In this document: piece by piece, positions 28,517 to 35,493 of the stretch | Numbering within the stretch: the first letter of the stretch is position 1 | How the letters are laid out: each line of letters begins with the position of its first letter | Source: Lachnospiraceae bacterium | Lineage (GTDB): Bacteria; Bacillota; Clostridia; Lachnospirales; Lachnospiraceae | DNA: 40,285 bases | Assembly (NCBI GenBank): GCA_024698555.1 | Contig: JAILRI010000231.1 | Span: 1 to 40,285 of the forward strand | Direction: 5' to 3' | Position numbers and translations under genes: made by a program | Notes under the pieces: model-generated | Told to the model about the DNA's origin: nothing | Database searches by the model: none | Seen by the model: the letters and a program-made list of their open reading frames with translations, nothing else

Positions 28517-29992
28517 ATGTTATATATTGGTGTAGATTTAGGAACTTCAGCTGTCAAGCTCCTTCTTATGGAGAGCGGCGGCGCGATCAAAAATATAGTT
28601 TCGAAGGAGTATCCTTTGAGCTTTCCTCATCCCGGCTGGTCGGAACAGAAACCCGAAGACTGGTGGGAACAGGTTCAGGTCGGGATCAAAGAGCTTACTG
28701 ACGGTTTTGACAGGTCTTTGGTGGCAGGTATCAGCTTTGGCGGTCAGATGCACGGTCTCGTGATCCTTGATAAGGACGATAATGTTATCCGTCCCGCGAT
28801 CCTTTGGAATGACGGTCGTACCCAGAAACAGACCGATTATCTGAACAATGAGATCGGTAAGGACAAGCTTGCAGAGATGACTGCAAACATCGCGTTTGCA
28901 GGCTTTACTGCTCCCAAGATCCTGTGGGTAAAGGAAAATGAGCCTGAGAACTTTGCCAGGATATGCAAGATCATGCTCCCTAAGGATTACATTGCCTATA
29001 AGCTTTCCGGGGCCTTCTGTACGGATGTTTCGGATGCTTCAGGTATGCTGCTGCTTGACGTAAAGAACCGCAGGTGGTCGGACGTAATGCTTAAAATATG
29101 CGGTATTACACAGGGTCAGCTGCCCAAACTTTTTGAGAGTTACGAGACGGTAGGCACTATTAAGCCTGAGCTCGCAAAGGAATTTGGGTTCAATGAATCT
29201 GTGAAGATCGTTGCCGGCGCAGGTGACAATGCAGCTGCAGCCGTAGGTACCGGAACCGTTGGCGACGGCATGTGCAATATAAGTCTGGGTACCAGCGGTA
29301 CTGTATTTATTTCCAGCCGCGAGTTCAAACCCAACGACAATCCGGCGATACACCTGTTCGATCATGCGGACGGCTCCTATCATCTGCTCGGATGCATGCT
29401 GAGTGCTGCTTCCTGCAACAAATGGTGGATGGACGAGATCCTTAAGACCAAAGAATATGCGGCTGAACAGGCAGGCATTACCGATGATATGCTGGGAAAC
29501 AACCACGTATTCTTCCTGCCTTATCTGATGGGCGAGCGTTCGCCTCACAACAATCCTGACGCGAGAGGCGCGTTTATAGGCATGTCCATGGATTCGACCC
29601 GTCAGGATATGACTCTGGCTGTTCTCGAGGGTGTTACCTTCGGTCTTCGCGATTCTATCGAAGTGGCCCGCAAGATGGGGATCAAGCTTACCCGTACCAA
29701 GATCTGCGGCGGTGGCGCAAAGAGTCCTCTCTGGAAGAAGATCGTGGCCAATGTCATGAATCTTAAGGTCGATGTGATCGAGAGCGAGGAAGGTCCGGCT
29801 CTGGGCGGCGCCATGCTGGCGGCTGTGGCCTGCGGGGAGTATGCTTCCGTAGAAGAGGCTGCGTCAAAGCTGGTTAAGGTGGTGGATACCGTTGATCCCG
29901 ATCCTGAGATAGCAGCAAGATATGAGGCGAAGTATCAGAACTTCGTGAAGATGTATCCGGCGCTGAAGGATACTTATGCGGATATCAAATGA
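28517..29992 (+). CDS. xylB: Xylulokinase-type FGGY sugar kinase
   Basis: A 491-residue FGGY kinase. GVDLGTSAVKLLL is the N-terminal phosphate loop, GISFGGQMHGLVILD the sugar-binding segment with the MHG signature of xylulokinases, DVSDASGMLLLD the segment after the first domain, and GAGDNAAAAVGTG plus CGGGAKSPLWKKI the ATP-binding half. The best call is xylulokinase (D-xylulose to xylulose 5-phosphate), but nearby DUF4867 and an unusual FucI/AraA-type isomerase leave room for another ketose. AAGGAGG precedes the ATG. The gene is followed by an 879-bp non-coding region. Confidence 0.85.
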   Translation: MLYIGVDLGTSAVKLLLMESGGAIKNIVSKEYPLSFPHPGWSEQKPEDWWEQVQVGIKELTDGFDRSLVAGISFGGQMHGLVILDKDDNVIRPAILWNDGRTQKQTDYLNNEIGKDKLAEMTANIAFAGFTAPKILWVKENEPENFARICKIMLPKDYIAYKLSGAFCTDVSDASGMLLLDVKNRRWSDVMLKICGITQGQLPKLFESYETVGTIKPELAKEFGFNESVKIVAGAGDNAAAAVGTGTVGDGMCNISLGTSGTVFISSREFKPNDNPAIHLFDHADGSYHLLGCMLSAASCNKWWMDEILKTKEYAAEQAGITDDMLGNNHVFFLPYLMGERSPHNNPDARGAFIGMSMDSTRQDMTLAVLEGVTFGLRDSIEVARKMGIKLTRTKICGGGAKSPLWKKIVANVMNLKVDVIESEEGPALGGAMLAAVACGEYASVEEAASKLVKVVDTVDPDPEIAARYEAKYQNFVKMYPALKDTYADIK

Positions 29993-30110
29993 AACGAAGG
30001 GAAACAAATCATAGAGAGACAGAGCGATAGGGCAACAGAGCAATGGATCGATTGAGTAATAGATCAATAAATAGATTAATATAATATAAAATAATAGTAA
30101 AAATGTACTT

Positions 30111-30139
30111 GCCGCCGGAACATTATGTGTTCCGGCGGC
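30111..30139 (+). terminator. Strong GC-rich hairpin after xylB, possible terminator
   Basis: 30111-30122 pairs perfectly with 30128-30139 around a 5-nt loop (12 GC-rich pairs). It is followed by GATTGGTTTTA, a weak T tract. 29993-30110 before it is AT-rich without any other clear feature. The hairpin is also the first of the repeated modules in the next entry. Confidence 0.5.
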
Positions 30140-30277
30140 GATTGGTTTTAGGGGGAGGCGGGGGAATAGATTCGATGACGCCGCCGGGGCATACCGCATT
30201 TCGGCGACGATTGGTTTTAGGGGGAGGTGGAGGTTGTCTTAGTGACGCCGCCGGGGTATACCGCCTTTGGGGGCGGC
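30111..30277. repeat. Three tandem GC-rich modules, period about 68 bp
   Basis: Modules start at 30111, 30180 and 30247, each opening with GCCGCCGG. The first two continue, about 30 bp in, with GATTGGTTTTAGGGGGAGG followed by a G-rich stretch. A fourth related module lies inverted at 30442-30472. The first is a perfect hairpin; the others are degenerate palindromes on their own. The sequence is strikingly G/C-rich between AT-rich flanks. Confidence 0.8.
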
Positions 30278-30472
30278 GGTAGACGGTCTCAAGAGCATCT
30301 AAGTATCCCGGACGGACTTGACTGGTGTGGGACGCAAACGCCGTTAATCGGACATCCATGTCCGTAACGGCTCGCTGTACATCCATGTGCAGCGTTGCTG
30401 AAACCTGCGGGATACCAAGATGCTCTAATCGGCCGCCTAAGGCCGCCCCCAAAGACGGTACGCCCCGGCGGC
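30247..30472. other. 226-nt multibranched inverted-repeat structure, candidate structured RNA or DNA element
   Basis: Outer arms 30247-30277 and 30442-30472 pair at 28 of 31 positions. Inside, 30292-30300 pairs with 30418-30426 and, after a 2x2 internal loop, 30303-30309 with 30409-30415. Within that are two hairpins: 30340-30371 (GCCGTTA/TAACGGC around CGGACAT/ATGTCCG) and 30373-30394 (10 pairs, one a U-G wobble). Both tips carry the same ACATCCATGT. 30430-30445 can also form a rival CGGCC/GGCCG hairpin that would compete with the outer stem. No open reading frame here is convincing. Strand cannot be decided: non-Watson-Crick positions give wobbles equally on both strands. Confidence 0.75.
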
Positions 30473-30491
30473 TGTCATCTTAATATAAAAA

Positions 30492-30524
30492 TGACCGCAA
30501 ATCGAAAAAGCCCAAATGCGGTCA
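30492..30524 (-). terminator. Hairpin with minus-strand T tract
   Basis: TGACCGCA at 30492-30499 pairs with TGCGGTCA at 30517-30524. Read on the minus strand it is followed by TTTTTATATT, so it looks like a terminator for leftward transcription; on the plus strand there is no T tract. Confidence 0.45.
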
Positions 30525-30733
30525 CTCGACGCCAATGCGAATAAAATATATAGAGAGATTTTCAAAAATGGTTGACTTTTTTTAGATTTGTGGTCATAGG
30601 AGAAGGGTCTCAGACTATGAAAATATTACGAAATTTAGGTTGTAATAATTCTGAAAATGTGGTATTTTTATATGCAGGGTGTAGTGCTGTTTTGTAGATA
30701 ATCTTTACTGTTACAGCGTGTTTTTTATTCATT

Positions 30734-30833
30734 ACTGTAAGCAGATGCTCTGTGGCGGACTGTAAGCAGATGCTCTGTGGCATACTGCAAGCAGTAGATC
30801 TATGACGTACTGTATGTCGATGGAATGGCATCT
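30734..30833 (+). repeat. 25-bp tandem repeats upstream of the isomerase gene
   Basis: Units begin ACTGTAAGCAGATGCTCTGT at 30734 and 30759, then degenerate at 30784 (ACTGCAAGCAG) and 30809 (ACTGTATGTC). The first two units differ only in their last two bases. The period of 25 bp is constant. They end about 40 bp before the isomerase start, so they fall in its leader or promoter. 30525-30733 is AT-rich with no confident promoter. Confidence 0.75.
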
Positions 30834-30871
30834 TACACTGCAAAATCTATATAACATAAGGAGAAGATAAC

Positions 30872-32365
30872 ATGATCGATCTTGAGAAAGTAAAAAACAT
30901 CCCCGATGTGAAGCTGGGTATCATTGCGGTCAGCCGTGACTGTTTCCCCATCGAGCTTTCAAAGAAGCGCCGTGCCGCTATCAAGGCTGCATATAAGGGC
31001 GATCTCTATGAATGTCCTGTTACCGTGGAGAATGAGGCTGATTATCTGAAGGCTGTAGAGGATGTGAAGAAGGCAGAGTGTAATGCTCTGGTTGTATTCC
31101 TGGGCAACTTCGGACCTGAGACGCCTGAGACTCTTATTGCAAAGGATTTTGACGGTCCTGTTATGTTTGTTGCTGCAGCAGAGGGCGACGGCGACATGAT
31201 CAACGGCAGAGGAGATGCTTACTGCGGTATGCTCAACTGCTCATATAACCTTGGCATGCGCCATCTTAAAGGCTATATTCCCGAGTACCCTGTAGGTACT
31301 GCTGACGATATTGCCAAGATGATCGCTGATTTCGTTCCTGTAGCCCGTGCGATCATCGGTGTTAAGAACTTAAAGATCATTACCTTTGGTCCGAGACCTC
31401 AGGATTTCTTCGCCTGCAATGCACCCATTAAGGGTCTCTACGAGCTGGGCGTGGAAATCGAGGAAAATTCCGAGCTCGATCTGTTTGTAAGCTACAAGGC
31501 TCATGAGAATGATCCCCGTATCCCCGAGGTTTGCGAGGATATGAAGAAGGAGATGGGAGAGGGCAAGTATTACGAGGAACTCAACGCACGTATGGCACAG
31601 TTCGAGCTGACTCTGCTTGACTGGGCTGAGAAGCATAAAGGCGCTCGCAAGTATGTTGCGTTTGCTGATAAGTGCTGGCCCGCATTCCCTGAGACCTTTG
31701 GCTTTGAGCCCTGCTATGTAAACAGCCGTCTTGCTTCCCACGGTATCCCGGTTTCCTGTGAAGTAGATATCTACGGTGCTCTTTCAGAATACATCGGTTC
31801 CTGCATTTCCGGTGATGCCGTTACACTGCTTGACATCAACAACTCTGTTCCTCAGTACATTTATGACGAGGATATCAAGGGCAAGTTTGATTACGTGCTT
31901 ACCGATACGTTCATGGGCTTCCACTGCGGCAATACTCCTTCCTGCAAGATGTGCTCAGACAGGGCTATCAAGTATCAGCTTATCCAGCACAGACTTCTTG
32001 AGCCCGAAGGAAGCGAGCCTGACTTCACACGCGGAACTCTTGAGGGTGACATCGCTGCCGGCGACATTACCTTCTATCGTCTCCAGTGCGACAGCGACGG
32101 CATCGTTCGTTCGTACATCGCGGAAGGCGAGGTTCTCAATGTTAAGACCAGATCATTCGGCGGTATCGGTATCTTCGCCATCAAGGAGATGGGACGTTTC
32201 TACCGTCACGTACTGGTTCAAAAGAGATATCCTCATCACGGAGCAGTTGCTTTCGGTCATTTCGGCAAGGCACTCTTTGAGGTATTCAAGTATCTCGGCG
32301 TAGCGGATATTGCTTACAACCAGCCGAAGAGCCTTCCTTATCCCACCGAGAATCCCTGGGAATGA
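30872..32365 (+). CDS. L-fucose/L-arabinose isomerase family protein
   Basis: A 497-residue protein of the FucI/AraA structural superfamily, enzymes that interconvert aldoses and ketoses with a bound metal. The N-terminal half contains the conserved VVFLGNFGPETPE and ITFGPRPQDFFACNAP segments; the C-terminal half has CWPAFPETFGFEPC, CEVDIYGALSEYIG, FHCGNTPSC and the terminal HHGAVAFGHFG, with Glu, Asp and His residues suited to metal binding. It is not a canonical AraA or FucI, so the substrate is open; with the upstream xylulokinase-type kinase and DUF4867 protein it probably feeds a pentose or deoxyhexose into metabolism. AAGGAGAAG precedes the ATG. Confidence 0.8.
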   Translation: MIDLEKVKNIPDVKLGIIAVSRDCFPIELSKKRRAAIKAAYKGDLYECPVTVENEADYLKAVEDVKKAECNALVVFLGNFGPETPETLIAKDFDGPVMFVAAAEGDGDMINGRGDAYCGMLNCSYNLGMRHLKGYIPEYPVGTADDIAKMIADFVPVARAIIGVKNLKIITFGPRPQDFFACNAPIKGLYELGVEIEENSELDLFVSYKAHENDPRIPEVCEDMKKEMGEGKYYEELNARMAQFELTLLDWAEKHKGARKYVAFADKCWPAFPETFGFEPCYVNSRLASHGIPVSCEVDIYGALSEYIGSCISGDAVTLLDINNSVPQYIYDEDIKGKFDYVLTDTFMGFHCGNTPSCKMCSDRAIKYQLIQHRLLEPEGSEPDFTRGTLEGDIAAGDITFYRLQCDSDGIVRSYIAEGEVLNVKTRSFGGIGIFAIKEMGRFYRHVLVQKRYPHHGAVAFGHFGKALFEVFKYLGVADIAYNQPKSLPYPTENPWE

Positions 32366-32416
32366 TGCAGAGAAGGAAATCTGACAGTTATTTTCGCGAC
32401 TGATACATCGTTCGCC

Positions 32417-32462
32417 AAATAACCGGACGGATAAAACAGGTGAGCATTTTGTCCGGTTATTT
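32417..32462 (+). terminator. Terminator after the isomerase gene
   Basis: 32417-32428 and 32451-32462 are perfect 12-base reverse complements (AAATAACCGGAC and its complement) around a 22-nt loop; the 3-prime arm ends in TTATTTAT. Confidence 0.65.
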
Positions 32463-32548
32463 ATGAGACAATGTAACTTAGACGGAAACCGGATTCCGGT
32501 TTTAGACGCGAAATTTGGATTGAATAGTTGTTGTGATAACTGAATTTG

Positions 32549-32617
32549 GGGCTGTTGCATCTTTTGCCCGATGAGAAACTGGTAGTTTCCGGTCGGGCGA
32601 GTGTGATGCGGCAGCCC
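32549..32617 (+). other. Long imperfect hairpin in the isomerase-cstA gap
   Basis: Outer stem 32549-32561 with 32605-32617 (13 pairs, two of them U-G wobbles on the plus strand), inner stem 32566-32571 with 32593-32598, a 3x3 internal loop, and a top stem 32575-32580 with 32584-32589 closed by GGT. The plus-strand wobbles favour an RNA read rightward. No T tract follows. Confidence 0.6.
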
Positions 32618-32690
32618 TGTGTGCTTGTAAAGAAATTGTAACTGTTTACAGCACTGTGTACTTGTAAAGAAACTGTAACTGTTTACAGCT
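32617..32690 (+). repeat. Two tandem 37-bp direct repeats
   Basis: 32617-32653 and 32654-32690 differ at only three of 37 positions. Each ends in TGTAACTGTTTACAGC, an imperfect dyad that could be a protein-binding site. They start exactly at the last base of the preceding hairpin. Confidence 0.8.
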
Positions 32691-32732
32691 TTGAGGGCGG
32701 GAATCTTCTCTGAAGTTTGCTTCTGCGGGAAG

Positions 32733-32840
32733 TTTTCCCCACGCGAAAATCGCGGGCACGAAGTGCCTCTCTTATGCATTTTTTCCGCGCAACCTGCCGG
32801 AGTTTTTTCGGAAACGATGATTTAATCAGCGTTTTCTTAG
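32733..32840 (-). repeat. Dispersed multi-hairpin repeat, copy 2 (inverted)
   Basis: Read on the minus strand, this aligns over about 108 bp with 22468-22575, including the GGCACTTCGTGCC hairpin, the CGCGATTTTCGCG arm and the TGATTAAATCATCGTTTCC palindrome. Its hairpins are less perfect than in copy 1, with mismatches in the arms. It lies about 95 bp before cstA. The remaining bases to 32935 are AT-rich with the cstA ribosome site (GAAGGAGAG). Confidence 0.85.
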
Positions 32841-32935
32841 ATTGGTGGGCGAAAACAGTAACAGGTGACTTGATATATGGTGAGCAATGCCTGCTTTTAT
32901 GATATTATATCGAGCAGTTAGAAGGAGAGTGGATT

Positions 32936-34453
32936 ATGCTTACATTTGTTATCGGACTGGTGATATTGTTTGTTGGCGGTGGGCTTTACGGCGGATTGTG
33001 CCAGAAGGTCTTTTCGCCCGATGACAGAAAGACACCGGCGTATTTAAAAAGTGATGGTGTGGATTTTGTTCCTATGCCCAAGTGGAAGAATGCGCTCATC
33101 AATCTTCTGAATATTGCGGGCACCGGACCGATCCTCGGACCTATCCAGGGAATACTGTTCGGACCCATAGCGTTTATTACCATTCCGATCGGATGCGTTA
33201 TTGGCGGCGCGATGCATGACTATTTTTCGGGAATGATCTCCGTAAGGGAAGGCGGCATCCAGATGCCGGAGATGGTAAGGATAAATACAGGTAAAGGCAT
33301 ACACAGGCTGTATACTGTGTTTGTCAGTATCGTGCTGTTCCTTATCGGTGTCGTGTTCATCTATACGCCGGGAGATATAGCCGCCACGCAGGTGTTTGGG
33401 TTTGGCGGGACAGCGGGTGAAGCTTCGACCTGGATCATCTATTCCTGTATATTTGTTTATTACCTGATCGCTACGGTATTTCCGATAGATAAGATCATCG
33501 GCAAAGTGTATCCCGTATTCGGAGCGGTTCTCCTGCTGTCGGCTGTGGGGGTTTTTATCATGCTGTTTGTGAAGGGGTATCCTCTTACTGAAGTGTGGAA
33601 TGCATGGAATCTGAACGGGTTTGATTTTGCAGCGTATTTTACAGATGAAAAGTTTATTCCCAGCTTTTTTGTAACAGTGGCCTGCGGGATCCTTTCGGGC
33701 TTTCATTCCACACAGATCACTCTGGTCACGAGGACTCTGGAACATGAGAAGGAAGGCCGTGCGGCATTTTATAACATGATGATCGCCGAAGGCTTTATCG
33801 CAATGGTATGGGCTGCGGGAACAATGGCTATGATAGGCGCCGGAGCGGCAAATGCAGGTATAACAATGCAGCTGGGCGAGAGCGGATGGAGTTATTACGC
33901 GATGGCAGACGGTGTGCTTCAGAAAATATCAGCGACAAGCGTGGTGGGAGTTGTATGCAGGAATATGCTGGGACCTGTCGGAGGGCTGATAGCTATCGCG
34001 GGTGTGATCATACTGCCCATTACCTCGGGAGATACGGCTCTGCGTTCACTGCGTCTGATCCTGGCGGATACTCTGCATATCAGGCAGGATGAAAACAAAA
34101 AGAGGATCATGCTCGCGCTTCCGGTATTTGCGGTAGCGTACGCAGTCCTCATATGGGCAAAGATGCAGCCAAACGGATTTAACGTGATATGGAGATACTT
34201 CGGATGGTCAAACCAGACCCTGGCGGTATTTGCGCTTGCTTCGATACTGATATGGCTGATGCAGCATGACAGGAAGAAATTCCTGTGGATCCCGCTGCTT
34301 CCGCTTGTCTTTTACGCGTTTATCACCTGCTCATATCTGTGCTCTGCCCGGATCGGACTGAAACTGCCTTACGGGATATCGCTGGCAATAGGCGCTGTTT
34401 TTGCGGCGGCAGTAGCTGCTGCCGCGATCATAAGGGGCGTAAGGAAAAGTTAA
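32936..34453 (+). CDS. cstA: CstA-family carbon starvation transporter (short form)
   Basis: A 505-residue polytopic membrane protein with about 13 hydrophobic segments. The family core is clear: NIAGTGPILGPIQGILFGP, GGAMHDYFSGMISVREGG, the FHSTQITLVTRTLEHE segment and PITSGDTALRSLR. CstA proteins import pyruvate or small peptides when carbon is short; this is the shorter form lacking the long C-terminal extension of the enterobacterial protein. A GAAGGAGAG ribosome site precedes the ATG. Its stop codon overlaps that of the convergent GT2 gene, with no terminator between. Confidence 0.92.
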   Translation: MLTFVIGLVILFVGGGLYGGLCQKVFSPDDRKTPAYLKSDGVDFVPMPKWKNALINLLNIAGTGPILGPIQGILFGPIAFITIPIGCVIGGAMHDYFSGMISVREGGIQMPEMVRINTGKGIHRLYTVFVSIVLFLIGVVFIYTPGDIAATQVFGFGGTAGEASTWIIYSCIFVYYLIATVFPIDKIIGKVYPVFGAVLLLSAVGVFIMLFVKGYPLTEVWNAWNLNGFDFAAYFTDEKFIPSFFVTVACGILSGFHSTQITLVTRTLEHEKEGRAAFYNMMIAEGFIAMVWAAGTMAMIGAGAANAGITMQLGESGWSYYAMADGVLQKISATSVVGVVCRNMLGPVGGLIAIAGVIILPITSGDTALRSLRLILADTLHIRQDENKKRIMLALPVFAVAYAVLIWAKMQPNGFNVIWRYFGWSNQTLAVFALASILIWLMQHDRKKFLWIPLLPLVFYAFITCSYLCSARIGLKLPYGISLAIGAVFAAAVAAAAIIRGVRKS

Positions 34454-35493
34454 TCAGACTCTTCTTTGATGATGTAGAGCGGACGATGCTTGACCTCCAG
34501 ATACATCTTGGACAGGTACTGTCCTATGACTCCGAGGAAGAAAAGCTGTATGCCACCGAAGAAGAGCATCATGCAGAAAAGAGTCGGAAAACCCGCTACC
34601 GGATCGCCCCAGATCATAGTCTTGACAGCCACGTAAACAGCAAATACCAGCGCGATGAGACAGAATATGAGTCCGAGTGAAAATGAGATGGTCAGCGGAA
34701 CGGTTGAAAAAGCGAACATTCCCTCGAGAGAGTAGCGAAGGAGTCCGGCAAATGACCATTTAGAACGGCCGGCTTTGCGGGGGACATCATCATAGGGCAT
34801 CCAAAGGGTTTTAAAGCCTACCCAGTTAAAGATGCCCTTGGTAAAGCGGTTATATTCCCTCATGGACAGGACCGCGTCCACCATCTTTCTGGTCATCATG
34901 CGATAGTCCGTAGCTCCGTCCACCAGATTTATTTTTGAAAGTCTGTTCATCACGCGGAAAAAACCCTTGGAGAAGAATGAGCGGATCCTTTCATGACCTT
35001 TACGGCTCTGTCTGCACATTGCGACAGAGTCGCAGGCGGCAGAGGCTGTGGGCATGGAAGACTCATCGGGAATAAGCTTCCCGCTGAGTATCTGATACAT
35101 CCGTGGTATGAATTCAACAGGATGCTGAAGATCCGCGTCCAGCAGTACTACATAGTTGCCCCTGGCTGCATTGAGGCCGGCATATATCCCGGCTTCCTTC
35201 CCGAAATTTCGTGAAAATGAGATATAACGCACTGAAGGATCCGACTCCCGATAAGCTTTAAGAAGCTCTAAGGTGCCGTCCGAAGAACCGTCATCTATAA
35301 AGATCAGCTCGGTGTCGCATATGCAAGAGGCACTTTGAGCCGTATCCAAAGATCCGGCCGGATCACCTCCGGCTGACAAATCGGATCCGGCGCCGGAAAG
35401 CGCAGTCCGTACCGGGCCTATGGCATCCATGAACAGAGGCAGTGATTCCTCTTCATTAAAACAGGGTACGACTATGCTAATTAAGTCTTTCAT
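34450..35493 (-). CDS. GT2-family polyprenyl-phosphate glycosyltransferase
   Basis: A 347-residue GT-A glycosyltransferase of the DPM1/GtrB type, which moves a sugar from a nucleotide donor to undecaprenyl phosphate. VVPCFNEEESLPLF, FIDDGSSDGTLELL and the metal-binding DADLQHP are present, and two C-terminal transmembrane helices (about 260-290 and 300-330) place it in the membrane. Two low-complexity insertions, at about residues 32-58 (Ser/Gly/Ala-rich) and 140-165, are unusual for the family. It is co-transcribed with and overlaps the upstream ABC-F gene by 17 nt. It meets cstA at overlapping TTAA stop codons. Confidence 0.9.
   Translation of the reverse strand: MKDLISIVVPCFNEEESLPLFMDAIGPVRTALSGAGSDLSAGGDPAGSLDTAQSASCICDTELIFIDDGSSDGTLELLKAYRESDPSVRYISFSRNFGKEAGIYAGLNAARGNYVVLLDADLQHPVEFIPRMYQILSGKLIPDESSMPTASAACDSVAMCRQSRKGHERIRSFFSKGFFRVMNRLSKINLVDGATDYRMMTRKMVDAVLSMREYNRFTKGIFNWVGFKTLWMPYDDVPRKAGRSKWSFAGLLRYSLEGMFAFSTVPLTISFSLGLIFCLIALVFAVYVAVKTMIWGDPVAGFPTLFCMMLFFGGIQLFFLGVIGQYLSKMYLEVKHRPLYIIKEESD

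Noticed and set aside
30123-30452. 109-codon minus-strand frame with repeated PPPPPKTNRRRN
   Set aside because: The repeated peptide simply mirrors the GC-rich DNA modules, and the frame crosses the multibranched stems.
30247-30472. Retron RNA or integron attC site
   Set aside because: No reverse transcriptase or integrase is nearby and the folded arms do not show the attC box layout; kept only as an unexplained structure.
30734-30833. CRISPR array
   Set aside because: Units are directly abutting with no spacers, and no cas gene is present.
32153-32779. 208-codon minus-strand frame over the isomerase end and gap
   Set aside because: Half is antisense to the isomerase; the shared RGTSCPRFSRG peptide comes only from the dispersed DNA repeat.
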